Assembly: GCA_021234155.1 (NCBI GenBank)
Contig: JAJEKV010000277.1
Coordinates: 124,001 to 188,000 of the forward strand
DNA length: 64,000 nt
Reading direction: 5' to 3'
Origin: Isoetes taiwanensis
Taxonomy: Eukaryota; Streptophyta; Lycopodiopsida; Isoetales; Isoetaceae
Part shown: positions 54,270-64,000 of the stretch, piece after piece
How the letters are laid out: each line of letters begins with the position of its first letter
How positions within the stretch are numbered: position 1 is the first letter of the stretch
Notes under the pieces: model-generated
The model's input: only the letters and a program-made list of their open reading frames with translations
What the model was told of the DNA's origin: nothing
The model's database searches: none
Made by a program: the position numbers and the translations under genes

Positions 54270-56398
54270 GTGGTGTATCTTAAGCTTGATTTTGCTAAAG
54301 CTTACGATAGTGTTGATTGGAATTTCTTGGAGAAGTGTCTTCTTGCTCTTGGGCTCGGGAAGTCATTTATAAGAAATGTCATAAAGCTTCATACGTCAGC
54401 AAGGTCTACTGTACTTTTTCAAGGCGAGCCATCTGATATTTTATAGTGGTAGAGGAATTCGGCAAGGTTGCCCATTAGCACCCTTGCTCTTCACAATTAT
54501 GGCAGAAGTATTATCCTAGATTTTCTTTGTGGCTACTCAGGATGGCATCATTCAAGGTCTGCCAATGGATGATGGTTTTAAGAGGTATGTAATCGATATG
54601 TTGATGACACTTTTTTGTTGCTAATTGCCGAGGGTGAAAATCTTCATAATGTTAAGCTATTGTTAAACACATTCTCCTTAGCATCAGAAGTTCTTATGGG
54701 TTGGCAAAAGTGTACTGCTTTGTGGACGTTGGACAGTCCCATCCCTCCCTGTATTCTGGACTATCCATGGAAGATTCTTCTGCATGGAAATATGACGAAA
54801 TTGCTTGGTATTCCTGTCGGAATTCACATCTCCGCTTCAGATGTTCTTGATGAAATTATTATAGGGTTGCAAAAGCACTTATTTTGGTGGAATACAACTA
54901 TCCATGTCTAGAAGAATCACCGTGGCTAAATGCGCTCTTAGTAATACTCATGTCTACATGGCATCTGCTCTATCAGCTCCTCAGTGTAAGATGGAGGAGA
55001 TTGTGTGTATCATCAGGGACTTTATTTGGGGTGGAAATGAAGTCGAAGCTGTGGTCAAGGTAGCTTGCGCGAAGTGCATTAAATCTAAGGCAGCTGGTGG
55101 TTTTGGAATGTTGGATTTTCACTTCCAAAACAAGATGACGATGTCGAAGTTTATTTACAGGATTATCATTGGTAAGGATGGTTCTCTTGGCTTGAGGTTA
55201 TTGATGTAGTCGATTCGGCACTGTCTTCCATTTCATAAGGCCACCATTAAGCCTCTCCTTCCTTGGGCTTTGCTTTATCATATGCATTCGTATTCTAACG
55301 CATCTCCCTTTCTAAAGGGGTTGCTTGCCGCTTGGGACCCTGTCATGTCTCTTTTTCATATCAATTTCGAGGTGTATCTTCAGCTATCTACTCCGTGTTG
55401 GTGGATTCCTTTGCAAGGCACTCCTGAGAATGTGACTCTAAGTGTTGTTGTTCATCCAAAGACACAATAACGATGGATAGCAGCTGGTATAAGCACTATT
55501 GCAGCTTGGTATGAGCTGGTCATCTCATGTCATGGGAAGCATTTAAAACAAAATTCTTGTTGTAAAAATGGGATAGAGTAATTTGGACTCGTATTGCTGC
55601 ATTCTTGCCACAGAATTCTGGCTTACAAATTGAAGTAACTGTATGGGATTGCCATCAGGTATCAAGCCATGACACTTTGTTTCTTCGGTGTATAAAATGC
55701 TTTTGCATTATGAAATCTTGCCTCCGTTTAATAGATGGCATCTTTAGATCCTTCAGCCATAATAGAAAAGTTGTTTGGACATTGGTATGAGATAAGTTGC
55801 TTCATCCCAAAGTCGCGGTTTTGTGGTGGCAAGTGATCCACAGATACATCAAAGTCAACATGCTAGTCCATAAAATTGGTAATCGGATTTCAGGGCTCTG
55901 ACCTCAATGTAAGCAAAGGGTTGAGAGTACTGAGCATTATTCTTCTTGTGTGAGCGGCTTCGGCAGGCATGGTCTTGGTTGTTAATCCTATTTGGCACGT
56001 CTCGATCCAGCCAACAAGTTCCGCATGCTATCTATCCTGATGCATGGCATAAATGGCAGGAACGAGTTTTTCATCTTGCATGTGGCTGGCATTTATGGTC
56101 TATCTGGAAGAGAAGCAGATTGTTTATTTTTAAGGGCATGGATACTGCAGATGAGTTTCTTCTTCAGTGGACATAAAATAAAATTATTTTTGCATATGAT
56201 TGTTCTTCTCTTGACCAAGAGAAGAAAGTATTGATTTGGTATACTTAATTTCAGATTCATTCTTATGCATAAACAGGCGGTTGTGCTCTGTTGGATCGGC
56301 TTGTCCGTTGGGGTTATAATCCGTTCTTTCTATGTTGTTATAATTTTGATTAGTAAATAAATCTTGTCGTCCTACCAAAAAAAAAAAAAAAAAAAAAC
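54270..56398 (+). mobile_element. L1-like LINE, 5'-truncated and decayed, with poly(A)
   Basis: ORF2 of plant L1 elements encodes endonuclease, reverse transcriptase and a zinc/RVT end. Here RT starts at LDFAKAYDSVDWNFLEKCLL (about 54290, palm Asp present), then FIRNVIKLHTSAR, RNSARLPISTL-like (R-G-(I/V)-R-Q-G-C-P block, broken frame) and the catalytic YVDD (54597-54608) in TFLLLIAEGE context. GWQKC, LLGIPVG, WWNTTIHVSRR, DFIWGG and GGFGMLDFHFQNK follow. Later come LLHPKVAVLWWQVIHR and the zinc region ISG.(C)PQCK...STEH (about 55795-55945), and LRWGYNPF-like text near 56310. Frameshifts occur at about 54430, 54905, 55210 and beyond, with stops. A run of 22 A ends it at 56377-56398. The endonuclease domain is missing. 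Confidence 0.9.
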
Positions 56399-56640
56399 AT
56401 GTAAAAGGACTTCTTGTAGAAGTTATATAAGCCACACTATCGGTTAAAAATAATACCCGATTAAGATAACGAGGGCCAAGAAAAGTCCATTTTATGCCAT
56501 GTAAAGGGCTCTTAGCCATGCAAGGGCGAGGTGCAAGGCACGATGATCTTCGCTTTTTGCGACTTATGAGACCTCATTTACATCGTGTAAAATCCCACAA
56601 TGGGACTCTTTATATACTACATAAATTTATTTTAATGTAT
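56399..56640 (+). repeat. Dispersed repeat R4, copy 3 (3' part)
   Basis: Starts directly after the LINE poly(A): gtaaaaggacttcttgtaga ... aaagtccattttatg ... cgtgtaaaatcccacaatggg, parallel to 48580-48780. Its 5' part is absent here, so the LINE probably inserted in, or replaced, the upstream part. Confidence 0.6.
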
Positions 56641-56769
56641 ATGCCCATTGGGACCACTTTCCCATGTATATGCCCATTGGGACCCAATGACTAACAGCAG
56701 TTGGGAACCGGTCACAAAGGTCCAAGAGAAAGTGGAACCAGTGGGCATGCCCCTCAACATGGAAATCTA

Positions 56770-56833
56770 GAGTTTTTTTATTTTTATTTTTATTTTTTTA
56801 TTTTTTTTATTTTTTATTTTTTATTTTTTATTT

Positions 56834-56870
<37 letters not shown>

Positions 56871-56913
56871 ATTTTTTATTTTTTATTTTTTATTTTTTAT
56901 TTTTTATTTTTTT
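56770..56913 (+). repeat. (TTTTTA)n-type microsatellite
   Basis: About 140 bases made only of T and A in 5-8-base units. The Phe/Ile/Tyr/Leu reading frame across it is an artefact of the repeat. Confidence 0.95.
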
Positions 56914-57804
56914 CGCACGTTTGCACAAACACAAGTTGACACTTTGAAGCAATTTTAGAGTGTCCACGTTGCTGCCAACTAGGATTCTTGTCCACGTGGA
57001 TGCACCTACAATCGTTGGATTTGATCGACGAACACAAAAAATTAATGGAAATTCCAGCATGGCTCATGTCTTGGGCGGTTATGGCCGCGTTGGGGAAGCT
57101 ATGGCGAAGCGTAAGCGAGCCTCTTCAACCATAAACCTCCTCCTTCCCTTCCTATTTCTTCTTCTCTTCATAACCCTTCTGCTGTTACCCCGAGCTCCCT
57201 TTTCTAGTCTTCTTTTCTTAGATCTCCCAATAATTACAAACTCCTCAGTTTTGCTTTTGGTCGTTCTTTTAAAATGCCCCTCCATTCCGTGGTTCTTCCA
57301 TGCAAGCCCCTTCCGGTGGATGATTATGACATGGTCAATTCCGAAAATGGTGCTTGTTTTATAGACGATTTTGCTAAAAGAAGCCGGACGGATTTGTTTT
57401 CTTCTTGAGTTTTGGATAGACAAGGTGAGAATTCTTTTGGCTTTGGGGTTTGAATTTGAGGCGCAGGCTGGAAGCCCTTTCTGTAAGAAATTGGAGGGTC
57501 TAATTAGACCAGTTGGCGCACCATTTAATGATAGATGGCCAAAGGCATAACATATGTATTCGAGCTTTCAGAGCGCACGGGATACAAAAATCTTTGGGTT
57601 TCTTGCTTTGCTTGACAAGATGGCTCCTTTCGACAGGGGGTTTTGGCGTTTCACATGGCTAAACCCAAGCAAACAAGGCAGGATCGATGGACTTAATCGA
57701 GAATGCAAGCCTTGATCTGGCTGCAATGCAATGTTCAAAACATCATGATATTCCCCATCGGGTTTGGGATCCGCCGGGGAATAAATTACTAATCGCATAT
57801 TTCT
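56914..57804. other. Intergenic, no gene recognised
   Basis: A hydrophobic plus-strand frame at about 57110-57260 (LLLPFLFLLLFITLLLLPRA) could encode a membrane segment but has no recognisable context or start. Confidence 0.4.
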
Positions 57805-58375
57805 TATTAGCCAGAATGACTTTAGCTAAACTTGCTCGATATTGATCCCAAAACTTTCTGTGGTTTAGCTAAACTCTACACAATTTTCCTCTCATACTTT
57901 CTACCGTTTAGCTAAACTAACCCAAACATCATCCCAAAAATTTCTATGGCGTGGCCAACTGAAAACATTATACCAAATTACTATACTTTTTTTCAATATA
58001 CTCCACTTATTTTAGTCATTTTCTTTATGAAAACATTCTAAACTAATGCTAACTAGCAAAGTATAGGACTCAAATTAATTCATAATGCTAGAAACTAAAC
58101 TACTAATCATACATTTCATATACAATAGAATGATATTAGCTAAACTAGCCCGAAATTCATTCTAAAAGTTTCTATGGTTTAGCTAAACAATACAAAATTT
58201 CACTCTCTTACTTTCTAGCGTTTGGCTAAAGACCTCCGTGGTTGGTGCAAGTCCCGAAAAAGTTAAGCTAAAATTATTATTTTTTTCCCAATTTTTCCAT
58301 TTACTTTAGCCAATTTTTTTAAAATGTGCTAAAAAATCGCCAAATAGCTAAGTTTAGCCCTTTAAATTATTCCAT
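57805..58375 (-). repeat. Dispersed repeat R2, inverted copy
   Basis: The minus strand of 58260-58375 matches 19463-19600 closely (ggaataatttaa.gggctaaa, gattttttagcaca). Inside, a ~310-bp unit with (t/a)gctaaact(t/a)g(c)tc...tggtttagctaaac...actttcta(c/g)cgttt is present twice (57820 and 58130). Confidence 0.6.
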
Positions 58376-60740
58376 GGATCCGGCAAGATCATTTGATCTG
58401 AACAGTGAGCTTGCATGCGTTGATCTTAATGCACTATGCAAGGAGGAGGAAAAAGAGTGGCACATCTTGCGGCCAAATGAAGATGGCACTAACAGTCTTT
58501 CGCCGCTCCGTAAGTCGTGGTTTGTTCCATTGGAAGTCGAATTAATTTGAGGAAGTAGAGGAGCTTCAACTCAACTGTGTTTCTCTTAGTAGTAGTTTCC
58601 ATTTTACATTGCTTTTTGCATTGAGCAATCCACTCTTAAAGTGCCTGGGACGAAATTTCCCCAATACTGAAGGGCATATGCGGATCTCCGCTAGTTTTTG
58701 CCTAGTTTATCCGCCTTAATTTGTTGTAGGAAATTCGTGCACACCGCGTGTAGAGTAATCTCTTGTACGACATGTTTCTATGCTTAGGTACAAAAAGGAT
58801 ATGATTGATTTGTATAGAATAATGATCACAAAGCCATAGATTTACTCTATCATGGTCTGCGCATGCCACTTGAGAAGGTTAAGTACAATACCTTGCTGTT
58901 TGAGACTCATATGCCACAGTTTTTCTTGAGAATAAATTGAAGTGAAATATGGCGTGTATAACTGGTATGCGACAGGAAATGCAAGGTGGTATAAAATCAT
59001 AAACAGACCCACCACCATTTTAATATTGTAGAACATGAATGGATTCGTTTTACGATAATTTAATAAATTCGACTTTTCCCTAAGCACGTTGACATGCGAG
59101 GGACATAATTAGATGTCTATATGAATCTGTTATGTGGGGCTTAAATTCAAGCATGAACATATCTTTTAAGCCATTACTGCATTAAATCTTAATACAACTG
59201 CATGCCATGTAAATAAACTTGCCATTAAATGCTTGGGGACATAAAATACTGGTGGATTTGCAGAAATGGAGGGATCTTGCATTCCTTGAACTGGTTATGG
59301 TTGGTATTTACTACTTTGTAAGAGATGTAAATTGATCATAGTAACTGTTTTAAATTGAATTATGGTTGGTGAAGGGCGATGAGCCATGCCAAGACCACTG
59401 CTTACCTGTTAACCCTTGCCTCATTACCATTTCTTTGCTAATGTTGGTTTGTTTGGTTACAGGTAACCGGTCTTGCATCTCCAATCTCTTTGTATTTTGG
59501 ATGTTTGGATGCATATGGATGGAAGATTTGGCACATGTAGACAACAAGCTAAGCTCTCTACTGGAGGCTCAACGTATATTTCTGAATTCTGCTAAACTGT
59601 ATCATTTTACACTTTACAAAACAGAGGTACCTATTTCAATTCTCTCTTTATGCTTAAATTGTGCTCGTAAATTTTTGAGCACAATAAACAAGGCATTTGG
59701 GTACACGCAGACCTTGACATAATGTTTGTTTTGGGCTATGCCTGATTTCTGGAAGTTTTATCATTTGAAGAATAGCACCGTTTTTCACATTTTTGCTGTT
59801 GAATAGTCAGATAGAGATAACACATGTAATATTCATAAAGAATATGAGAAAATGCAGGTGTGTTTGGATAAGTAACGGATATAATGGATCAACAGATATT
59901 GTAGTTTACAGTCAGTTTGTATTGAATAAAGGATGCATGATACAAGAACTACGTATATTCTGCTTTGGATATAGAACACAAAGGGCTTTATGTTCATGGA
60001 GTATTGCCGAGGAATTTTTTTTTGAATGATGAGCTATGACGTGTTGGTTAAAAGGCAAAAGTATGCACGGATGCATCAATGGCATGCACTGTTTGGATTG
60101 ACAGTAGAAACTGATAGAAACATACGAGATGGAAGGCATAACTTGCATGTATGCATTAAAAATATGATGTTATGATGGTCAATATTGTAGATGGAATCAT
60201 CAACATTTTAATTGAGTAATACAGGCTGCTTATGGTGACACATATAAGTGGATATGAAGTCTGATTATGTGGATATGAAGTCTAATTAAAGTACGTACAT
60301 TGAACGATTCTGATAGTTATTAGAGCACCATTAGATGATTTTTAGGATGCTGACCATTGGTTTCAAACTGAAGGAACAGATAAGAATAATTGCCCATAAA
60401 CATATTGATATTGGTGTAATATAATGATATTTAGGACTATGGCAATAGTAAAAGAATGTTGTGAGGGATAAATACATAGGCATGTGTTTTTAAGTGAAAT
60501 ATGCATCCAAACATCCAAAATACAAAGAGATTTGTATTTTTAGCATGCTTTCACCCAAGGATTTGCTCAGTATATTGGCAGTATGTCAACAAACAAGAAT
60601 TGTCACGTCTGCTGTCATACCTTGTATGAACCTCTATATCTTTCCTCATCAATGAGTAGCAGTATGCTGGATGTTAAACTGGGAAGCAAATCCCCAAATA
60701 CTTTTGAATCCAGTCTATCAGGTCTTTAAAACAGATCATG
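58376..60740. other. Intergenic, no gene recognised
   Basis: The short frame at 58379-58550 starts MDPARSFDLNSELACVDLNA and looks protein-like for about 35 residues, but could not be assigned. The rest is AT-rich, with no motif, element end or RNA gene seen. Confidence 0.4.
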
Positions 60741-60759
60741 GCTTTTATTTTTACCTCAA

Positions 60760-62300
60760 CACAATAAGTTGAGAAATATCTTTGGAGATGCCTCCAGAGA
60801 TATCTAATTTTAGAGGTGGTCTATTTTGTGATGAGCCTGGTTTGGGGAAGACAGTTATTGCACTTGCTTTGATCTTGAAAACTCAAAGGAATATTGTCTC
60901 AGCCCCCTCCTGGTATAAAGGTATCTTGGTATAAGCATAGTTCACATGGTAAGGTTGGTTACTATGAGGTGACAACAAGCTTTGGATTACCTGCAACGAA
61001 ACAGTGTTCAGCATTGAAAGCCCAGTGGTTTGATGGAGCAGACTATGGAAGTATTGATTTCAACGACTTATTTCAGTCTTCTTGTCAATCCAAAAGATTG
61101 AAATCATGCATGTCATCTGAAGACATAGGTACTCTTCACAAAACAGGTATGTTGAGGAAAAAGTTGTTTCATGGCGGCAAATGTTTTTAGCAAGATAACC
61201 CGGGGAAGTTGATTGTCAAATGGAAGTCTAGGGTGACACGATCCCAAGTGAAAGCAAGTTTTGTTGTTTCAGATACGAGGAAGATGGTTTGCCATTTGAA
61301 AATAGTGAAATGAAGTCAGATAAGATGAGTGAGTGCTGGGTCCAATGTGAGGCTTGCACCAAGTGGAGAAAGTTATTTGACTGGCAGCCTCCTCCAAAAG
61401 AATGAGTTGCCTGGTTTTGCAGCATGAATGTGGACACTGAGAATCAAAACTGCTCCATTCCTGAAGAAAGTTGGGATAAGCGATGTAAGATTAACTCATT
61501 GCCAGGTTTTGTGAGGGAAGATGATCCTTATTGTGATGAAAAAATGTCAAGTTCTTTACCGATGAGCTGAAGCTGCGTGCAAATATTTTTAACATAGAAG
61601 CCAAAAGGGCTTTAAACTGGCTTGCAAACTTGGGCCCGATTGATTTAAGAAAGTTTAGAGGTATCTCAGTACCTCACTCCCTAAGGTTAGTTACAATATC
61701 TGGGTCTGATCTGCACTATTATGACAAGTTCTTTCAAGCATTTGGTCATGTACAGTTTAGAGATAGGAAAGGAGCGGCACCTTGGCGCTACCCAACAGGC
61801 TTGAATAATTTGGTGTTTGATGTTGAAGTTTTGAAAGTTGCATTGTTAAAACCTGTTCAGGAAGTTACTCGTATGTATCTCTCAAGAGCAACGCTTATAG
61901 TTGTCCCTTATAACTTAGTTGAACACTGAAAAGTTCAGATAACAAAACACATGAAGCACAACCAATTGAAGTGGCATGTATGGACTGATCAGAAGAGTTC
62001 ATTAAAACCTCATATTCTTGCATGGGATTATGACATTGTAATAACAACATTTCCACGACTAAGTGCAGAGTGGAGCTCGAGGAAAAACAGTGTTTTGATG
62101 CAAATACATTGGTTTAGAATTATTTTAGATGAAGGGCAACACCCCAAATTGTTGCCCCAGCACAACGACTGTAACAATGCCTTAATTCCTAGAGCAATTG
62201 GCAAAGTCCGTCATTCCATTCCTGAGCTTAAATTCAAGGCTTGGAATCCATAAGGAACCATTGTGTCTGCCCATGACATATGATGTATGGAAATCACAGG
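60760..62300 (+). pseudogene. F-box/CW/SNF2 helicase-domain gene relic
   Basis: Resembles the plant SNF2 family that also carries an F-box and a CW-type zinc finger (the Arabidopsis At3g54460 type), presumed nuclear chromatin or ubiquitin factors. In order: FRGGLFCDEPGLGKTVIALA (about 60810-60870), helicase motif I with GLGKT. CWVQCEACTKWRKLF ... WFCSMN (about 61330-61435) is the CW zinc finger. RGISVPHSLRL ... GLNNLVFDVEVLKVALL ... YLSRATLIVVPYNLVEH (61660-61926) and WDYDIVITTFPRLSAEW (about 62025-62075) follow, then HWFRIILDEG (about 62110-62136), motif II, where the usual Asp-Glu-Gly-His ends in Gln. Stops at 61188-61190, in the CW linker (about 61402) and at 61927-61929, and frameshifts near 60890 and 61190, show it is dead. 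F-box and C-terminal helicase halves were not found. Confidence 0.8.
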
Positions 62301-62579
62301 AGAGCTATGCAATAGAAGGGCTAATGTGCTATATGAAAAATCTTAGTTTTAATGTGAGCATGTGCGACACCATGAGCATGGCTAAAAAAACATTTGTGAT
62401 GCCTGAACAGTTTAATGCTATGAACATCATTAGCAACTTACAAAAATGCAAAAAAAACAGAGCCTTCAATATGCAAGGTTTTTTATTTTTCATTTCAGAA
62501 TCTATCAACATTAACGTGCAGAGGTGAAAGAACTTTATCAAAACCTATAATTTCTGTAAAAAGTAATCAAACGTGCTTT
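62301..62579. other. Flank of the helicase relic
   Basis: A plus-strand frame continues to 62527 without recognisable family motifs. It may be decayed downstream helicase sequence. Confidence 0.3.
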
Positions 62580-62725
62580 TAACTAGTTATTATTTTTTAG
62601 CACGCCAGCCTAACCAAGTGTGCAGCCCTCCTTGCAATTCTAGCCTATCCACGTAACACCTCCACCTCATCAAAAATTGATGTGGCATTAATTTCCACCA
62701 TTAGATCCTCTTTTTTCCAGATCTA
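62580..62725 (-). repeat. Dispersed repeat R1, copy 2 (inverted)
   Basis: The minus strand reads gccacatcaatttttgatga, gtggataggctagaatt, ttggttaggctggcgtgcta, collinear with 4110-4215. Confidence 0.65.
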
Positions 62726-63140
62726 GGGCTGTGAAAATTAGATAAGCCTTAAAAAATGGCACGGAGATGGCATTCGAGGCATTGAGGCGGCATGGCAAAC
62801 CTTACATTCTTAGTCTTCTTCAGTTTCCTCCTTCGTCTTCTTCAAGTTCTTTTGATTTTCGTATTTTCCTTTTTTATTTATCTTAGAGTCTTCCGTCTGC
62901 CATTACCCACAGAGCCATAACCCCACGGATTTTTGCCAGAACGTGCATCTGTTTCCTACTCTCGGCCGCTGATTTAATTTCTGTGTGTGATAAGGATCAA
63001 TTTGGATTTAGATTCTTCCGTCTGCCATTACTCACAAATCCATAATTTGCGAGCCCAATTCCATTGCTCACAAGCCATCTCTTAAATACCATGCCTGGCT
63101 CTGCAGAAAGACAGTACTATAGCATATAGCAAATGGAAGA
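62726..63140. other. Intergenic, short direct repeat
   Basis: ttccgtctgccattac(c/t)cacaga/a(at)ccataa occurs at 62889 and 63017. No gene is recognised. Confidence 0.5.
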
Positions 63141-63149
63141 AAGAAACAA

Positions 63150-63422
63150 GTGCAAGCCATGTTTGAATGGAGCTGCATTGAACAGGTGCTTCTGGGTGTG
63201 AAAATTCTCAACATAATTTCTGCAGATCAAATGGGTCGGGCTCACAGGCATCAGCGGTTCAGAAAATGGGAGGAATTTCTCGAATCGTGCGGTTTTGTTG
63301 CAGTTCCGCTCAGCAGCTTTTGCATCTGCCTAGGCCAGCCTTTTGCTCCGGCTCCATTATCCCAAAAAAAATTGTCTTCTTACGACAATTTGGCATGTCG
63401 TTGTTGGGCCTATGTGTTGTAA
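63150..63422 (+). pseudogene. GRAS-domain (C-terminal) relic
   Basis: GRAS proteins are plant transcription regulators. The frame reads IEQVLLGVKILNIISADQMG, then HQRFRKWEEFLESCGFVAVP, then LSSF. This follows the GRAS pattern near the C-terminus: (I/V)EQ..L...(I/V)xN(I/V)(I/V)A, R-x-x-R-x-x-x-x-x-K-W, and (A/C)GF-x-x-(V/Y)PLS. The usual A-C-E-G is changed to S-A-D-Q, and the terminal SAW region is not preserved in frame. The leucine-heptad and VHIID-type parts are absent upstream, so this is at most the last exon fragment. A chance match cannot be excluded. Confidence 0.5.
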
Positions 63423-63790
63423 ATGATGAGAAGCTGAAAATCCCAAACTAGGCTTCAAAATAGCAGATTGGAGCTGGTTTTTTTAGCCCTTTTTCACAAC
63501 CATAGTTTAACAAGAAGCTCCGGTCGTGGCTTCTTGTAATCCACTGCTTCAAATATCACAAGGCATCATGGCAGGTCGTTAAATCTTCATACAGAACAGA
63601 GGACAAAAATGACTCTAAGACATCTGGGAGTACTGCATCTGGGAGTATGTGATTGTAATTATACTATTTTGTCTCACAGCGGGACCCTGTTTAGAGCTTG
63701 GAGTTGCTTCTCAGGTACATAACTAAGCTTTTTGAAATGTGAGGGTGCAACATAATCTAGGGCTTACAACCTTTTTTCTGTCAACAGTTG

Positions 63791-63909
63791 TCAAAGCTCC
63801 CTCCTTGACAAGCTCCCTCCTGAAGTGGTGCGTTACTTTAATCCAGAGTCTACAAATCCATCAGAATTGGACCTTCTTATACCTTACGTGGAATCTGTTT
63901 TACCACTTG
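63791..63909 (+). other. Protein-like open segment, unassigned
   Basis: In one frame the plus strand reads KLPPEVVRYFNPESTNPSEL then DLLIPYVESVLPLAV and a stop (tag at 63916). The composition and amphipathic spacing look like a real C-terminus following an intron. No family is recognised, and the upstream exon is not evident. The sequence may continue beyond the window only on the other side of the stop. Confidence 0.3.
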
Positions 63910-64000
63910 CGGTGTAGACAGCAGAAACATTAATGATTAAAGCTTCTCTAGCCTTAAAACCATGGCGCAGTTGGATCTTAGCGACATTGGCAGCAATGCC

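Noticed and set aside
56701-56958. 85-codon Phe/Tyr/Leu/Ile frame
   Set aside because: It is the translation of a T/A microsatellite.
58379-58550. MDPARSFDLNSELACVDLNA frame, considered as a trehalase or other enzyme exon
   Set aside because: The short VDLNA phrase is not enough. No catalytic motif or adjacent exon was found.

Overview
ORGANISM. The window looks like nuclear DNA of a land plant with a large, repeat-rich genome. A gymnosperm is the best guess, but this is inference and not shown. Evidence: one intact intron-containing plant UDP-glycosyltransferase gene with a full PSPG box; relics of plant gene families (IPK1, PPR, LRR receptor kinase, F-box/SNF2 helicase, GRAS); copia, gypsy, LINE, CACTA and Harbinger-type elements at every stage of decay; no bacterial or organellar gene organisation. 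LAYOUT. 1-6.8 kb: intergenic sequence with minus-strand relics of a PPR gene and an inositol-pentakisphosphate 2-kinase gene, a MITE and a SINE-like insertion. 6,849-14,511: a complete minus-strand Ty1/copia retrotransposon (LTRs, PBS, PPT, 5-bp target duplication ATCTT) whose integrase region is split by a 1.6-kb solo LTR with its own target duplication CCTCT. 14.5-23 kb: a relic of the 5' end of an LRR receptor kinase, a 184-bp tandem duplication whose two copies carry different insertions (a LINE fragment and an 851-bp TIR element with TSD TAA), a MITE-like repeat, and a decayed gypsy integrase. 23,016-32,727: a 9.7-kb CACTA-type DNA transposon (CACTA...TAGTG, TSD ATG) with no visible transposase. 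It is filled with three blocks of a 19-bp/57-bp higher-order minisatellite, an inverted repeat, ~100-bp subterminal repeats and a nearly G-free A/C-rich tract. 33.3-36.3 kb: a ~460-bp tandem duplication and then the one intact gene, a UGT of 496 residues in two exons. 36.6-45.4 kb: pieces of several LINEs, a Harbinger transposase relic and two SINE-like tails. 45.6-53.6 kb: mostly unassignable sequence with local tandem duplications, dispersed repeats and a double hairpin. 54.2-56.4 kb: an L1-like LINE with YVDD motif and poly(A) tail. 57.8-64 kb: a dispersed repeat, a relic of an F-box/CW/SNF2 helicase gene, and a small GRAS-like relic. HOW IT FITS TOGETHER. There is no pathway or operon here. 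The window is a layered record of insertion, duplication and decay around one plausible functional gene. Several boundaries can be fixed to the base because target duplications, or an unoccupied duplicate of the target site, lie in the same window. No computation was run: identities are by eye, and family calls rest on motifs that can be read in the translations.
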